A stretch of DNA of 64,000 bases from Callaeas wilsoni (Eukaryota; Chordata; Aves; Passeriformes; Callaeidae), in the NCBI GenBank assembly GCA_013398955.1, contig VWPU01010157.1, forward strand, positions 1 through 64,000. Reading direction: 5' to 3'. This document shows positions 1 to 11,480 of the stretch, piece by piece. The notes under the pieces were generated by a model that was not told the origin of the DNA, made no database searches, and saw only the letters and a list, made by a program, of their open reading frames with translations. Positions within the stretch are counted from its first letter, which is position 1. Each line of letters opens with the position of its first letter. A program made the translations under genes and the position numbers.

Positions 1-618
1 ACCCATCGAATAGTTTGTAAAGATATTAGCACATATCTTTCTTATCACTCTGAAGTGTTAAAATGTAAGAGCCAAGGTAATGCTCTCTTCCCCCTGTAAG
101 AGACGAAAAAACATTTTGCTGCAGCACAGAAAGATTATTGAGTAAAAGAATGAAAATTGTTGGTTCTGTTCCCTATTTGTTGTTATCTATGGTTTGGATG
201 TGTTTGGGGTATTCCGTTGGGTGTTGTTGAGAACTGGGAGAGGGGTGGGGTTGAAGACAGGACCAAAAAAGGAAGAAGGATGAGAGGGGAGGGGAAAGAA
301 GAGAAGGCGGTTGGGAGAGAGTGGACTTTCCTGAGTACCCATACAGTGGGAAAGGAGACATGAACCGTCCCCATCAGGGTATAAAAAGTTGCCATTTTGT
401 TGGAGGATGTGTGTGTTTGCCTCTCGGGTGGAGAGACACACCTGACTCAGCTGACTCATTACAAACAAACAGTTTTCTTTTGCTGCAAAGAATTTGTCCC
501 CACTTAATTGTATCAAAAAGTGAGGTTATTTCTAAAACCCCCCTAAATGAAGAGATTCCCAAAGGTAAACTCCCCCCTCCATGTTTAAAAATAAGTTTTC
601 CCTGGTTTAGAATTATGT
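1..618. other. non-coding flank with purine-rich tract
   Basis: No gene is recognised here. The visible feature is a strongly purine-biased stretch at about 228-310, made of G and A runs, which explains the short open frames on both strands. The ORFs have no family resemblance and their composition follows the tract. The segment ends where a CR1 3' end begins. Confidence 0.5.
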
Positions 619-764
619 CCATAGCTGCCCAGAGAAGTTGTAGATGCCCCATCCCTGGAAGTGTTCAAGGCCAGGCTGGATGAGGCTCTGAGCAACCTGG
701 TCCAATGGAAGGTGTCCCTGCCTTGGGGGGTTGGAACATGATAATCTTTAAGGTTTCTTCCAAC
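619..764 (+). mobile_element. CR1 LINE 3' end, left part (interrupted)
   Basis: This matches the 3' untranslated end of avian CR1 elements: the 'gcccagagaag' block, the 'ccctggaagtgttcaaggcc' block, 'gagcaacctggtc', and the 'ggttggaacatgataatctt' region. It breaks off in 'cttccaac', exactly where an LTR begins. The missing tail reappears at 1238. It has no coding capacity and is a 5'-truncated fragment, as is usual for CR1. Confidence 0.9.
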
Positions 765-1237
765 TGTCAGGAAAACTAATCCACAAACACCAGAGGTTTA
801 TGTCGGAAAAGGAGACAGAGGAGTCCTGTAACTTTATTTGAATAAAGGGAGAGGTCATGAGCATTTCCCATGGGGTCTCTCAAACTGTTAGAGGACGCAG
901 CCTCCTTTTTGTCATAATTTCCCAGCTGCACTTCCCTCTTTCTTTCCCCATTGGCTGAGGTACTTGAGAGGTACAGACTTCCTGAACCGCCTAATACAGA
1001 CCCTCTTTCTAATGTGTACTCTCCCCCCCCTTTTCTTTTTTCTTGTGTCTCTGTTCTTTTTCTCTAAATCCAGGGATTTAGTAAGGCCTTGAGTGAGTAA
1101 CAGTTTGTGTCAATTAGTGATATTCCTATGGAACTTATGATTCTGTCCCATTGCTTCTTTCACTTCTCAGTATCTGGCTTTATCTTCCAGCAGACCTGCA
1201 GTTTGTTTATAAAGACACCTCCTTCTCATTCCTTTCA
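765..1237 (-). mobile_element. solo LTR of an endogenous retrovirus, inserted in CR1
   Basis: The segment starts TGTCAG and ends TTTCA, as expected for TG...CA LTR termini. It is flanked by the 4-bp duplication CAAC (761-764 and 1238-1241). CR1 sequence stops on the left and resumes on the right, which independently sets both borders. Minus orientation is preferred because AATAAA read on that strand (833-838) lies about 70 bp from the end, a normal U5 length; a plus-strand AATAAA at 841-846 leaves some doubt. There are no internal retroviral genes, so it is a solo LTR of 473 bp. The family name cannot be settled from sequence alone. Confidence 0.75.
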
Positions 1238-1266
1238 CAACCAAGCCCATTCTAGGATTATATGAT
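1238..1266 (+). mobile_element. CR1 LINE 3' tail, right part
   Basis: 'Caaccaagcccattctagg' followed by 'attatatgat' is the CR1 terminus with its degenerate ATTCTATG-like tail. It continues the element at 619-764 after the LTR insertion. Its first four bases are the duplicated target site. Confidence 0.8.
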
Positions 1267-2212
1267 CAAATTTTAAAATAACCTGACATAGTCATTATAT
1301 TCCACCTGTTCTAAGTCTTAGGAAAGTTTAAAAAAATAACAATAAATTTTCTCACACTTCTGCGGCTCAAATCCCTATTGCTTCAAGTTGCATAAATATA
1401 GCATGGAAGTTATTTTTAGTTAAATCAAAATAATTAAAATTATGATAAAGCAATAATTTCACTGTAACATTAAATATACTTTCCTGCAGTGAGAATGATT
1501 CATCTGCTCTGTATTTTTTTTCTTTTTAGTAGTTTGTTCTATCACTAAATTAGGCCTAGAGCTTACAGCACTGTAATGCAAATCTGGCCTGTTGAAAGCA
1601 AGATTTATATGCTTAATAATTAGGTATCTCTCTACCCTTGCTTTAATTTGGTTTAGGAGACAACTCATATTTTTGTGTCAGAGTATTTGAATCATTACTT
1701 CTATTTTAGAAAAAGCTGGTTCTTGCAAAGGAGCACACTGATCATAAAGATGGCACAGTGTCTATCCAGGGGGTTAATTTTACTTGCTAATTCCACATCC
1801 CGGTGCGGCTCTGCCTTTACACCAAGGACACATCAGCAACACATGGATGCCACCTACTATTTCATTCGTACTTCATCACATGTCACCTCACCTGTTCCTT
1901 CTCTTTTGGGCACCAAGAAGCCCCAGGAATACTGAAAATGCACTAGGTCTGCCAGTAAAGATGAATTTGGCACACAGATCCTACCACAAGTTGATTTCAG
2001 CTGTGGCCAAATGAACAATGAAGTTGCCAAAAGAAAGCAGTGTGGGGATATGGGAGCAATGTGGAGCTATTCCACCAGAAAAGCTGGCTGGGACTCTAAA
2101 TAATGTCCATATAGAAAGGAACAGGAGATGAGGGGAAAAAACCCATCAGTCATATTTTTATCACAGTAAATTCCGTCCTGTTTCTAAAGAAAATAAATTA
2201 TCTCAGCACTTG
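1267..2212. other. AT-rich non-coding sequence
   Basis: I see no gene, RNA or clear repeat in this stretch. Short open frames around 1459-2014 on both strands show no family resemblance and are taken as chance. Confidence 0.5.
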
Positions 2213-2650
2213 TGTCATGGTTTAGGTTTAATCCCAACTGGCAACTACACCCCAAAGGGCCATGTGCTCATTCCCCCATCAGTTGGATCAGGGAGAGAAC
2301 TGGAAGAGTAAAAGTGAGAAAACCTATGGGTTGAGATAAAGGCAGTTTAATGGCTAAAGCAAAGGCTGTGCACAGAAGCAAAGGAAAACAAGGAATTCAT
2401 TCACTGTTTCCCATGGGCAGGCAGGTGTTCAGTCATCCCCAGGAGAGCAAGCTCCATACAGTTGAATAACATTAATAGAAAGAAGCACTGTTGTGCTGGA
2501 ATTGTCTTTTAGGAGCACAAAAACTCAGGAAAAGTGATACCAAAGAGCATCCAATGTGTCTTTGAAGGGGACAATATGGGAGGGAACTCCTTACGAGGTT
2601 TTTCACAGGGAAATGCTAAAGAGGTGGTGCAAAATCTCACCATGCAGAGA
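2213..2650 (-). mobile_element. ERV LTR fragment (avian, partial)
   Basis: Starts with TGTCATGGTTTAGG, then the pieces typical of a common bird LTR read on the minus strand: 'ggcaactacacccc', 'cccccatcagttgg', a 'gggttgagataaaggcag' block, and an ATTAAA poly(A)-type signal on the minus strand at 2346-2351. The 'cccatgggcaggcaggtg' segment (about 2410-2430) also fits. The U5/R end is recognisable to about 2510. The U3 half is badly decayed or truncated, and no target duplication was found, so the right edge is approximate. Confidence 0.7.
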
Positions 2651-5600
2651 AAAAAGGAATGGAGAAGTGGTCATAGATAGGGTTTTTTGCTAAATTTTTT
2701 AAATCTGAAAACAGGGTGACCAGTTTATATTTCTATCCCCTGGCTCAAGTCCCCTGTTATTTGCCACTGAAACATCCTGGATTCCTTATTCCTGTATTCC
2801 TTGGGATCCTTATGATCTTGGATTCCTTATGATCCACACAAGCCCACTCTTGCATACCTCTGTCTTGCTGCACTACAGCAGGTGTACATTTTATCTTCCC
2901 AAAATATTCAGCTACCAGAGATATGAAGAAGACTTCTGATAGTCAACCGTAATTTCCCCCACGACTACCAGACCTTCAGTTTTGTTTTTAGCTGTGAAAT
3001 AACGAGTGGTTAATTCTTGATGAATTTATGTTTGTCCATGAAAACAAAGCTGGAGGTTGTCTCCTGAATCAGCCCAGCTAAAATCATCTGAACCAACAGT
3101 CTGGTTTTCCTTCAGTCCTGTATGTTTTCCCCTGACATGTAAATTCATGAAATGCTGATGCTACACTCTCCCTAAAGGAGAGTTTTCATAAGCATTTTTC
3201 TGATGTGGAAAATGTGATTTGAAAAAACATTTTATTAGAATTAGTGCATATTCAGTGGGAATAACACCAGCATGGGGAATTTTGAGTGGTATTAGTTAAA
3301 TGTTTGATATGTTTCCCAAGAATGTTTTCCACTTGAAATGACAATTAATTTGTGCCTGTTGTTCACATCTCCAAGTGTTTGCTTTGCACAACAGCAAAAC
3401 ATCTGCATTGCTCTAGGTCAAACTAATATGACTTACCAAAAGAACTGTAATTTGCCCATTTATACAATTGCTGTCAACAGTTTGACAGCTGAAAAAGTTC
3501 CCTGGTTTTGATTATTCCCATAGTCAGTCTTGCCCAGCTGGCTAATCGCTCCATAAATTATGGGTTTTCCATGAAGGTTCACACTGCATGGAAAAGAGGG
3601 AGCACTGAATAGAGCTTGATTATCCAAAAGGTAATAGCCAAATGTACCTCATGGAGACAATCAAATGGAACTAAGTCAAAACGTGTCTTTTTGCTTCATC
3701 ACTGATTATATGAATATACTATGACTCTGTGTGTGTGAACATAGAAATTCTGGGGCAGAATGTCCAATAGATACTAAAAGAGTATAGAATTGTTTGTGCT
3801 GTTTTGAAATGTGCATCTACTGTGGTTTCACAAACCAAATCTAAATTTAAGTTGAAAAAGAAACCTGCTCAGAGCAATGGTCTGTATTTTTGCTTAGTAT
3901 CTTGATGAGGTTTTACGTCTAGGCTTAGTCTGTGGAAAAATGCTGCACTCTAAACATACCCATTACAGCTGATTTGACATATGAAATCTATAAGAATATT
4001 AGGCTATCACCACATAAAAAATAATTATAAACTATATGAAGAAGGAATGAAATAAAAACTTCATTCTGAATTGATGTAATTAAATTCTAGCCTTCAGGAT
4101 AAAATGCAGACAGTGATTGTTCCTACTCTATTAATTCTGCATTAATACTGGTACAAATGCTTTGGGAATAGCACAAGCTGCTTTGCTGCCCACATTTCAA
4201 GAAAGTGAAAAAGTAGAAGACTGAGAAGAATAATCTGGGAGTTGTTAAAGTATTACAAACATTCTGCAGACAGTCTTGAGGAGATTGCATTTAAATTTAG
4301 TGAGGCAGCAAGGGCACAATGATTGTAGGTCTGCAGATACTCTGTGAAGGAAAAAAGTGCAAATACAGCTTTCTTCAACCTAGCAGGGAGACACAAGAAA
4401 ATCCAGGGACCTTTCTATGAAGCCAGATGGCTTCAGAGTAGGAATGAGGTGAACACAGTAGTCTTCTTTGGAATCCTGTAGCCACTAATATAAAAAATGC
4501 AACAATTTTACTTCATGTCTTCTTGTCATGAATGGCTTTAGCCTTTATTCTTTATCACAACTCAAACCCAGTTTTCTCAGTAAGTGTGATCATGATCACA
4601 CAGCTCTGCTGATCCAAACTGGGGAAGGGTTTTGGTTCTGCTGGGAGAATATCTTATTTTTGATGGCTCTGTGGGAGGTGGAGGAAAAGCTCCACATGAT
4701 GAAGGATATTACAAACCACATAAAGCAGGACTGTTCAGTGGTCATTACAAGAGTTTCTCTGGTAGACGTCTCAGATACTTCAGTCTTGGAGAGGCAGGGA
4801 ACCATCCCAGCAGAGGGTGCTAACAACATTGAGGAAGCTACAATGTATGTGTTAAAAAATCATTAAATTCATTTACGTCTCTGGTAGGCAGTAAATCAAG
4901 AACTCAAAGAGGCTATGAACTGTGCAGCTGAGGGAAAGAGAGCGCTGACCTGTTCTGTGAAGCCTCTACAAAGAGCCTGGCCTGTCAGCGAGAAAATTTA
5001 ATTGATCTTTCTCCTCAAGCAGAGCCAAAATGCTCACACACACCTCAGGTGACACCACTAAAAACATTTGTCCTCATAGAATCACAGCATCCCAAGATGA
5101 GCTGTGAGACCATTTATGTGACCCTGGAGTAATTACTGAGTGAAATTACTTACATAGGCTTTGCAGGGCAGCAGTCTTGCATGGACAAGCAGCAGAGACA
5201 CCCCACAACCAGGTGATCATTTTGCTTTTAGCTGCTGAGGCATCACAGCCAGTTCAACATTGATGAAGGTGCCATGTAAACCACTCATGTATTTTTATCC
5301 CAGCACTGACCTTGGTTCTTACAATGGCTTGGACAAAGTTAGCACATCATTTTCCTCCACTGGGTAATTGTCTCTTTAGGAACACATTAGTAAGAATCAT
5401 TCTAATAAGGTTTGTGAGATTATTCCAACCAATTCAGTCTTTTCCTTGGGAAAACCCTCAAGAAGTCTTAAAATATTAAGGGAGAGTATATAGTATATAA
5501 AATATTGGGAGAGTAAGGTGCCCAAGTTCTTAATTTGTCAGTTAATTCTGAAAAACAGATACCCTGGTTGAATCATAGTTCCTGAGACAGAGATCTATAA

Positions 5601-6487
5601 GATATTTTTTACAAGTAAACATCATTTCCAAGTCATCCTGTCACTACAGTTATAAAAAAGAAACATTTCTGCAAGCTTTCTTGTTGATCTACAGCCCCAT
5701 ATTTTGTACACAGCCCTCTGCCTATTAGATTTCTGATTTAATTAAAATGTATTAATCTATTTTTCAGTGTTAGATGATGATACAGACAGGCAGGATTTAC
5801 AACCTTAACTATAATTTGAGCATTCAGAAATCCCCAGAGGACAGAAATCCACCTCTTCTGCTGTTTACAGATACAAAGAAACTCAAGAACTATAAAATGA
5901 ACGGCAAAATTTTCATTTCAGATTTCTGAGACAGAATAATGTAATACTTCACCAAATCCAAAATTCGCTTTGTGCAGGGAGTGCAAAAGGAGTAAAGAAG
6001 ACTGGGACCACAAGGGGACCTGCTGGTGTAGCCACACAGGAATGTGCAGGCTGAGAGCAGAGGGTTTTGGCACTGGCACTGGGAAAAGGGGAGATGCCAC
6101 TTCCCTGTGGAACAAATTGTGAGGCTGGAAAAATGTCATTTGGCATAACTATGGCAACTATTTGTTAATTGCTGTAAGGAGCAAAAAGGGAGTCCGGACT
6201 TCATACATCTCAGCAAAACATTGACAGTAGAAATGGTGTAGGTCTGCTGGAGAAAATCCTCTATGCCAACACCTGAATTTCGGGATGAGAGTCAGGAGCT
6301 TGCCTTACTTTCCCTCAGACTTCTTTCCAAACACAATGAACCAGAAGAGATTCAAGCACCTGTGCGGTGTTACAAATGGATGTGAGTGTTTCAGCTAAGT
6401 CTCTGCCTTTTGCCCAGGCCTCTGTCAGCAGGCAGTAGCTTTATTGGGGTGGCCAGCACCTCAAAACCCACTTTCGTTCCCAAATTC
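2651..6487. other. long non-coding stretch
   Basis: About 3.8 kb with no recognised gene. The longest open frame (4528-4866, 112 codons on the plus strand) has no recognisable domain. A short motif near 5080-5105 resembles the 'atagaatcacag' edge of a reversed CR1 but does not continue as one. Around 6370-6450 the minus strand carries a second AATAAA (6445-6440) and might still belong to the LTR that follows. Confidence 0.45.
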
Positions 6488-7135
6488 TTTAATAATGGCT
6501 GATTCGGTCTATTATAGAATGAATTATTTATTCAATAGACACAAAACTAACAGACATAAGACTTAAAACAAACTATATACTACACAGGAATAAGAATAAA
6601 AAGAAACTACTAGTAGGTATATACAGTGCAAGGTTAAAGGTACCATTAATTTTACAGCTAGCGAAGAAATAATTATAACTTAGGATCCAATGTATCTTAC
6701 CATCCAGTTGTTGGTGGGGCACACATCGAGATCCTTTCCCTCAACTTTCCGCGGAAAGTAACCGCAGAATCTGCATCTAAACTCTGGAGAGAAGTCTCCC
6801 ACACTCTCAGGGTGTGTGTGTAGAAGGCTTCTGCTTCTGTGATCACTCGTGTATCTTTTATAGTTTGTAAAACAGTGTCTCTCAGTCAAGAATATTTGTT
6901 ATCTCTTTCCACATCTGCTCTCCAGACTAAGATGTTGATTCTTAGCTGGGGCTTGAGCCCTTTTGGCACCAGAAAAGACCCCTTGCTGGGCCTTTCAGCC
7001 CCTTGGTTATCTCTTCCATATCTGCACCACCTATCTGTGGTGGAGAGGGGAGGATATGTCCTGCCACATGTGGGAGATTGTCTTATCATGCAAGATAAAA
7101 TACATGTGTCAAATTAGTCTGGAAATGAAGCCAAC
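6488..7135 (-). mobile_element. ERV LTR, minus strand, promoter elements intact
   Basis: On the minus strand the order is that of an LTR: a U3-like segment, a TATA box (CTATAAAA, plus coordinates 6856-6863), then about 330 bp later a poly(A) signal AATAAA (6532-6527). Between them lie a donor-like ATGGTAAGA (GT at 6700-6699) and a perfect 16-bp palindrome (6744-6759). No TG/CA borders with matching target duplications could be fixed, so both ends are estimates and the element may reach left to about 6240 or right to about 7160. No retroviral genes adjoin it. The family is unassigned. Confidence 0.6.
6856..6863 (-). promoter_or_regulatory. TATA box of the LTR
   Basis: CTATAAAA on the minus strand within the LTR. 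Its placement upstream of the AATAAA at 6532-6527 gives the element a normal U3-R order. Whether it is active today cannot be judged. Confidence 0.5.
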
Positions 7136-7365
7136 AAAAAGTCCTCTCCATCTTAGGTCCTGAGGCAAAAAAAGAAGTGAGAAATAAGCGGGACTATGGC
7201 GGGAGGGGAGGAGGGAGAAAATAAATGAATGTCAAGACTCTATGGAGCTGTAAAAATTTATCCCCTTGAAACTTGTCTCTTGGCTACAGAACAGAGCATG
7301 TGGAGGTAGGGCATGTAGCCAGTAATATCTACCCCTGTTTGTTAGAAACTAAGAACTAGGTGCTT
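7136..7365. other. non-coding spacer, G-rich patch
   Basis: No gene. A G-rich purine patch lies at about 7197-7222 on the plus strand. Confidence 0.4.
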
Positions 7366-7452
7366 CTCTGATCCTACCAGTCCATGGCAGGGGTAGAGAT
7401 GATCTTTGAGGTCCCTTTTCACCCAGGCCATTCCATGATTCTATAATTCTCT
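7366..7452 (+). mobile_element. CR1 LINE 3' tail
   Basis: Carries 'catggcaggggtagagatga', 'tctttgaggtccctttt', and the terminal 'ccattccatgattctataat'. This is the final 90 bp of a CR1, heavily 5'-truncated. Confidence 0.8.
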
Positions 7453-7457
7453 TTGCC

Positions 7458-7483
7458 TGTATGTATGTACATATGTACATATG
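7458..7483. repeat. TG/TA microsatellite
   Basis: A short imperfect run of TGTA and CATA units directly after the CR1 tail; it may have grown from that tail. Confidence 0.7.
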
Positions 7484-9369
7484 CTTACCACACATGTACA
7501 ACATGAGGAGGACACTGAATACCTTCCTGTTCATAGAAAGCCAACAGAATAAGCCCTGGGATCCCTGACTGCCTTCAGAAGGACACTGTCACATATTTAG
7601 AGCCACTTTTATGGGGCAGAGTAGAATAAATGCTTCAAAAGCCATTGCTGTGTGGATTCTGTTCCACAGCTCCTGTGAGAGAGATAAAATTTCAGTCTCA
7701 TCAAAGTAACCTTGCAATAGCCAACAGTAAGCAAAAACAAGTTGGACCTGGGGGTAGTTTTGATTTCACTCATCTATATTGAGGCTACACCAAAATAAAT
7801 ATTTTACCATTTTTTCTCCCCTTGTCCCAGCCCAGCATAACCAAGGAACAAATCACAAAGGCTTAATTGCCCTTTTAAAGAATGAAGTCCTGCCAATCAC
7901 ACACATGCATTTCGGGACTCCTTCAGAACAAAGGCAGGTTGCTCCAATTCACCCTTTTCTGTGCGTACCACAGTCCCATGCGAGGTGTTTTTCGCTGGCA
8001 GAAGACGCTGCTATCGGCTGCTCACAGCTCTGTTCACCCTGGCAAAGATCTTCACTGCTCTGTGTGGGAACAGGGCACTGGTGGCTGGCACATCTCAAGA
8101 GCCGTGCCAGCTTGGAACAAAATCTGGACACTTTGCACCCAGTCCGTGCTCTAAACAGCTAAAAATAATAATAAAAAAAATTACCTGGCTGAGCATAACA
8201 GCTGGGTTTGGGTTCAGGTCAGCAAAACTCATCCCATCTGCAACATGGCAGGGCTGTGTTTCCTTGGGAGCATTGCGCCTGTGGGGAAATCCAGCTGCAG
8301 ATAACCCAGAGGTGAGATGTGGACATATTTTATTTTTATGCTAGGAACTGTTCTTTTCATTAAAGGTGGCAGCTAATTTAGGAACTGGTAGGAGGCAAAT
8401 TGCAATTTTGGCCACAAAATAACTCATCCCAGTAGTACCCACAGCTGAACAGTCATGATGTGGATGTTGTGAACAGAACAGCAGTGGACAGCCTCAGCTT
8501 CTCGGCTGCCTTTGGACCAGCACTCTAAGGCTGCTATCCTGGCATTTTAACAGAAGAGAGGGAAAAAAAGTTACAAATATAGGCTGCACCTGGAGTAGAT
8601 AAAAAGACCAAAAAAAAGAGTAAACCAAAAATTAAAGAGAGGTATCTACATAAAAGATAAGCTGCATAGTGTCAAACTAAATCAAAGGTAGATCAAGACA
8701 GATCATCTTGGCTGCACAGCAGTGTGACTTAAAGAGAGAAAATGAGTGCAGGGCGTTTTCAGCTTTTCTTTCACTTCCTTAAAAGTGTGTTTAAATCAAG
8801 CAAAATAATTCACTAATTCACTTCCATGGATTTTCCTCTGATCTTCTCATGGGAATAGAACATTCTGCTACATGTTTTACTCTGTTGTGTGAAAAATATT
8901 TCAGAGGAACTCAAATTTATGTGTTGTTTTCAACAGTTTGACATTTCCAAGACAGTCACTAGGAAACAATCCCCAGCACAAGAGCTTCCCTGTCTTTGAG
9001 CCAGTCCCAAGGTGCAGTTCCTGTCCTGTCCTGTCCTGTCCTGGAGCAGGACGTTTAAAAGCTGCTAAAATCTCTTGTTTTCTCACACAGGTAAGGCAGG
9101 GGGATGTGGATAAGCTCTGACCGACTCACCTCAAACTAAGTGAATCTGGGTGCTGTTCTTCATGCCCAGTCTCGGCTGTCTGAGAGAGAAGAGCAGGAAG
9201 CACTGAAGGATCTCTCCATCTTGTCTCTAATTCCCCTGGAACTACCAATGGGCTGATGTGCACAGAGGCAAGAGGGCTGAGCCTGCTGCAGTGCACCAAG
9301 GTTTCAGCAAGGCATCTTTCTGCATTTTGTCAGCTTTAACACTGCTATTGAGAGACCTGCCAAAATCGG
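7484..9369. other. non-coding stretch
   Basis: About 1.9 kb with no gene recognised. Three overlapping plus-strand frames at 7779-8344 (up to 127 codons) show no domain and share the same DNA in different frames, which argues against coding. Confidence 0.45.
9021..9043. repeat. (CTGTC)n microsatellite
   Basis: Four perfect copies of CTGTC (9021-9040) followed by CTG. Confidence 0.95.
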
Positions 9370-9732
9370 AGTGACCTAATTGTGGCCTTCTAGTGCCTGA
9401 AGGAAGCCTACAAGAAAGATGGACAGAGACTCGTTCCAGGGTCTGGAGTGACAGGACAAGGCGAATGGCTTCAAAATGAGAGTAGGTTTAGATTGGCTAT
9501 TAGGAAGAAATTCTTCCTTGTGAGGGTGATGAGTCACTGGAACATGTTGCCCAGAGAAGCTGTGAATACTCCATCCCTGGAAGTGTTCAAGGCCAGGTTG
9601 GATGGGGGTCTGAGCAACCTGGACTGATGGAAGGTATCCCTGCCCATGGCTAGGGGTTGGAAAGAGATGATCTTTTAGGTCCCTTTCAACCCAACCCATT
9701 CTATGAGTCTATGATTCTGTAATCCTATGATA
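9370..9732 (+). mobile_element. CR1 LINE 3' end
   Basis: About 360 bp of CR1 3' end in order: 'tggccttctagtgcctgaag', 'ggaagcctacaagaaaga', 'gtgacaggacaaggcgaatg', 'aggaagaaattcttccttgtg', 'gcccagagaagctgtg', 'ccctggaagtgttcaaggcc', and a tail of several ATTCTATG-like units. It is the best-preserved CR1 in the window. The 5' part of the element is absent, the typical truncation of target-primed retrotransposition. Confidence 0.95.
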
Positions 9733-11089
9733 TACCATTGACCATAGTACCAATGGGTTTTTGATTTGAGGTAGAAGATATAAAGAGATGTTCTTCAACT
9801 TCTATAAAGAGAAAGCCCACAAGCCATAAGAAGCCCCTGCTTGGGAGTCTGGGTTTCCACCTGCGCAAACCCTGAGTCAGCCCTCATGGCTGATATTGTG
9901 GTGCTCCACATTTTATGAAGGGGATGTCAAAAGTCAATCTTAAAAACTAAAAATAAGAAAACTCCAACCAATCTATTGCTTCTTCCTCCTACACAGACCC
10001 TGAACTACTTCGCCTCATTTTATAAATGGCCCTGTTCCTAAGTCCAGATCCAGAAGACTATGAGACCTTTGCAGATGCTTTTGGTTCACTTTTATCTGCC
10101 ATAGCTACTAACAAGAAGTTTCTTCACATTTGCAAAGCTAAAGGTATTATCCGTTTCCAAAACCTTCTTTGAACAGATGGACCCAGAGACTACATCTATA
10201 CCAATAAATTATGCCCAGTGATTTCCTTAAGCCAGTCTTGCCCAAATCCATAATTAATATAAACTTTTGTCCAAAACAAGAGCCTGGCACACAAAGTGCT
10301 TTTGGGAATGGTCCTTGGATTGTCCTAACTTCTAAACTGTGCCTGGAAAACATTTGGGAGACTCCCAGCAGGCAAAGGCATGGGAATCATGTTGACAGCT
10401 TCCTCATATAAGTGGTTCTGTTTCTGTGCCTGGGAGCCAGCCCAGGCACTGAGGAGTTTGCTGGAAGGGATGTAGCCATAGTGTCTCTGGCAGTGACAAA
10501 TTGTGGATCATAACTCATCCTCACTTCTCCAGCATGGGAATCCACAGAGGACAACCCAAAACACCAGGAGCGTTATACTACACTTAGACCTATTTCCTCC
10601 TGCTGAAGTGAATGCTCTTACTGCTACAATCAAGTCATTATCAGACACAAAACAGCCTCACAGGTGATTAGGCAAAAAGCTTTGTGCATGGCCCTCTGAG
10701 TGCTATATAAACTTCACCCTACCAGTATTCAGATGTCAGACAGTGTCAATAGCTGTGAATGATGGTTCCATTAAACACTTCCATGGGATTTGCCCTCCTA
10801 GACCCCTGTGTTTGCTGGTTTACCCATCTTCCGCAGAATGACAGGAGAGCTCTTCAAGGGATGTTTACTTGTTTCAGGAAATCAAAACAGAGTCATCTCC
10901 AGAGCCAGCTGTATTTTTAGTAAGTTTGCAAGGAGCAATTTTTGCAAGTTTAAGAGCTTGTCCAAGAGCAGCTCTGTTCTTAAAAAGTGTAAAGCAGACA
11001 ACTGCTGAAAACCAGGACCCAGAAATGCCACAGGCTGAATTTGAGAACTACCCAGAACTTAGCTAAAGTACCAGTTTGCATTTGAAAAT
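9733..11089. other. non-coding stretch
   Basis: No gene or clear repeat was seen in 1.36 kb. Short frames at 10147-10411 and 10808-11066 show no domain. Confidence 0.45.
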
Positions 11090-11095
11090 CCAGAC
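11090..11095 (+). repeat. left target-site duplication CCAGAC
   Basis: This 6-bp sequence directly precedes the LTR and is repeated exactly at 11475-11480. Six base pairs is the length produced by alpha/betaretrovirus-type (ERVK-like) integrases. Confidence 0.9.
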
Positions 11096-11474
11096 TGTGG
11101 AGACAGAGTTTTTGCAAGAAAATGGACACATGGTGCACCAGCCATAAGGACAAGTGAACAGAGCACGTAGAAAATGTACACAGCGATAGAATGCTGATTC
11201 TTCAAGGACAGGGACAGCAGCCAAAGAAAAGCATAAACAAAAGATAGAAAACTGTCTGATGATTTGTGTGTATAGGTGCACGGTAGCCGGGCGAACAGAG
11301 CCAGAGATCCAATTAAATCATTACATGTTTTATGTGTGTATATTGCTTTGCCAATCATGTAATGCGTGGACGCCTGGACAGGGGGAGCACAGTGTATAAT
11401 AAGGGTGCTTGGGGGGAATAAAGTGGCTTCTGCTGGATTCATATCGGATCGTCTGGAGTCCGTTTACTCCCACA
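11096..11474 (+). mobile_element. solo LTR, ERVK-like, with 6-bp target duplication
   Basis: A complete 379-bp LTR. It starts TGTGGAGAC and ends CTCCCACA, so the ends form the short inverted repeat TGTGG.../...CCACA. CCAGAC occurs on both sides. U3 ends in a TATA-like TATAATAA (11395-11402) and is followed by the poly(A) signal AATAAA (11417-11422). U5 is about 50 bp and contains 'catatcggatcgtctgg'. No internal retroviral sequence remains, so the provirus was reduced to a solo LTR by recombination between its LTRs. The 127-codon minus-strand frame over this segment is an artefact of the element. Confidence 0.92.
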
Positions 11475-11480
11475 CCAGAC
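11475..11480 (+). repeat. right target-site duplication CCAGAC
   Basis: Exact copy of 11090-11095, immediately after the LTR's terminal CA. Confidence 0.9.

Noticed and set aside
4528..4866. 112-codon plus-strand open frame
   Set aside because: No recognisable domain, no conserved splice context, and overlapping frames on both strands. Expected by chance in 64 kb.
5080..5105. Possible reversed CR1 edge
   Set aside because: The 'atagaatcacag' start fits, but the next 40 bases do not follow any CR1 end I know.
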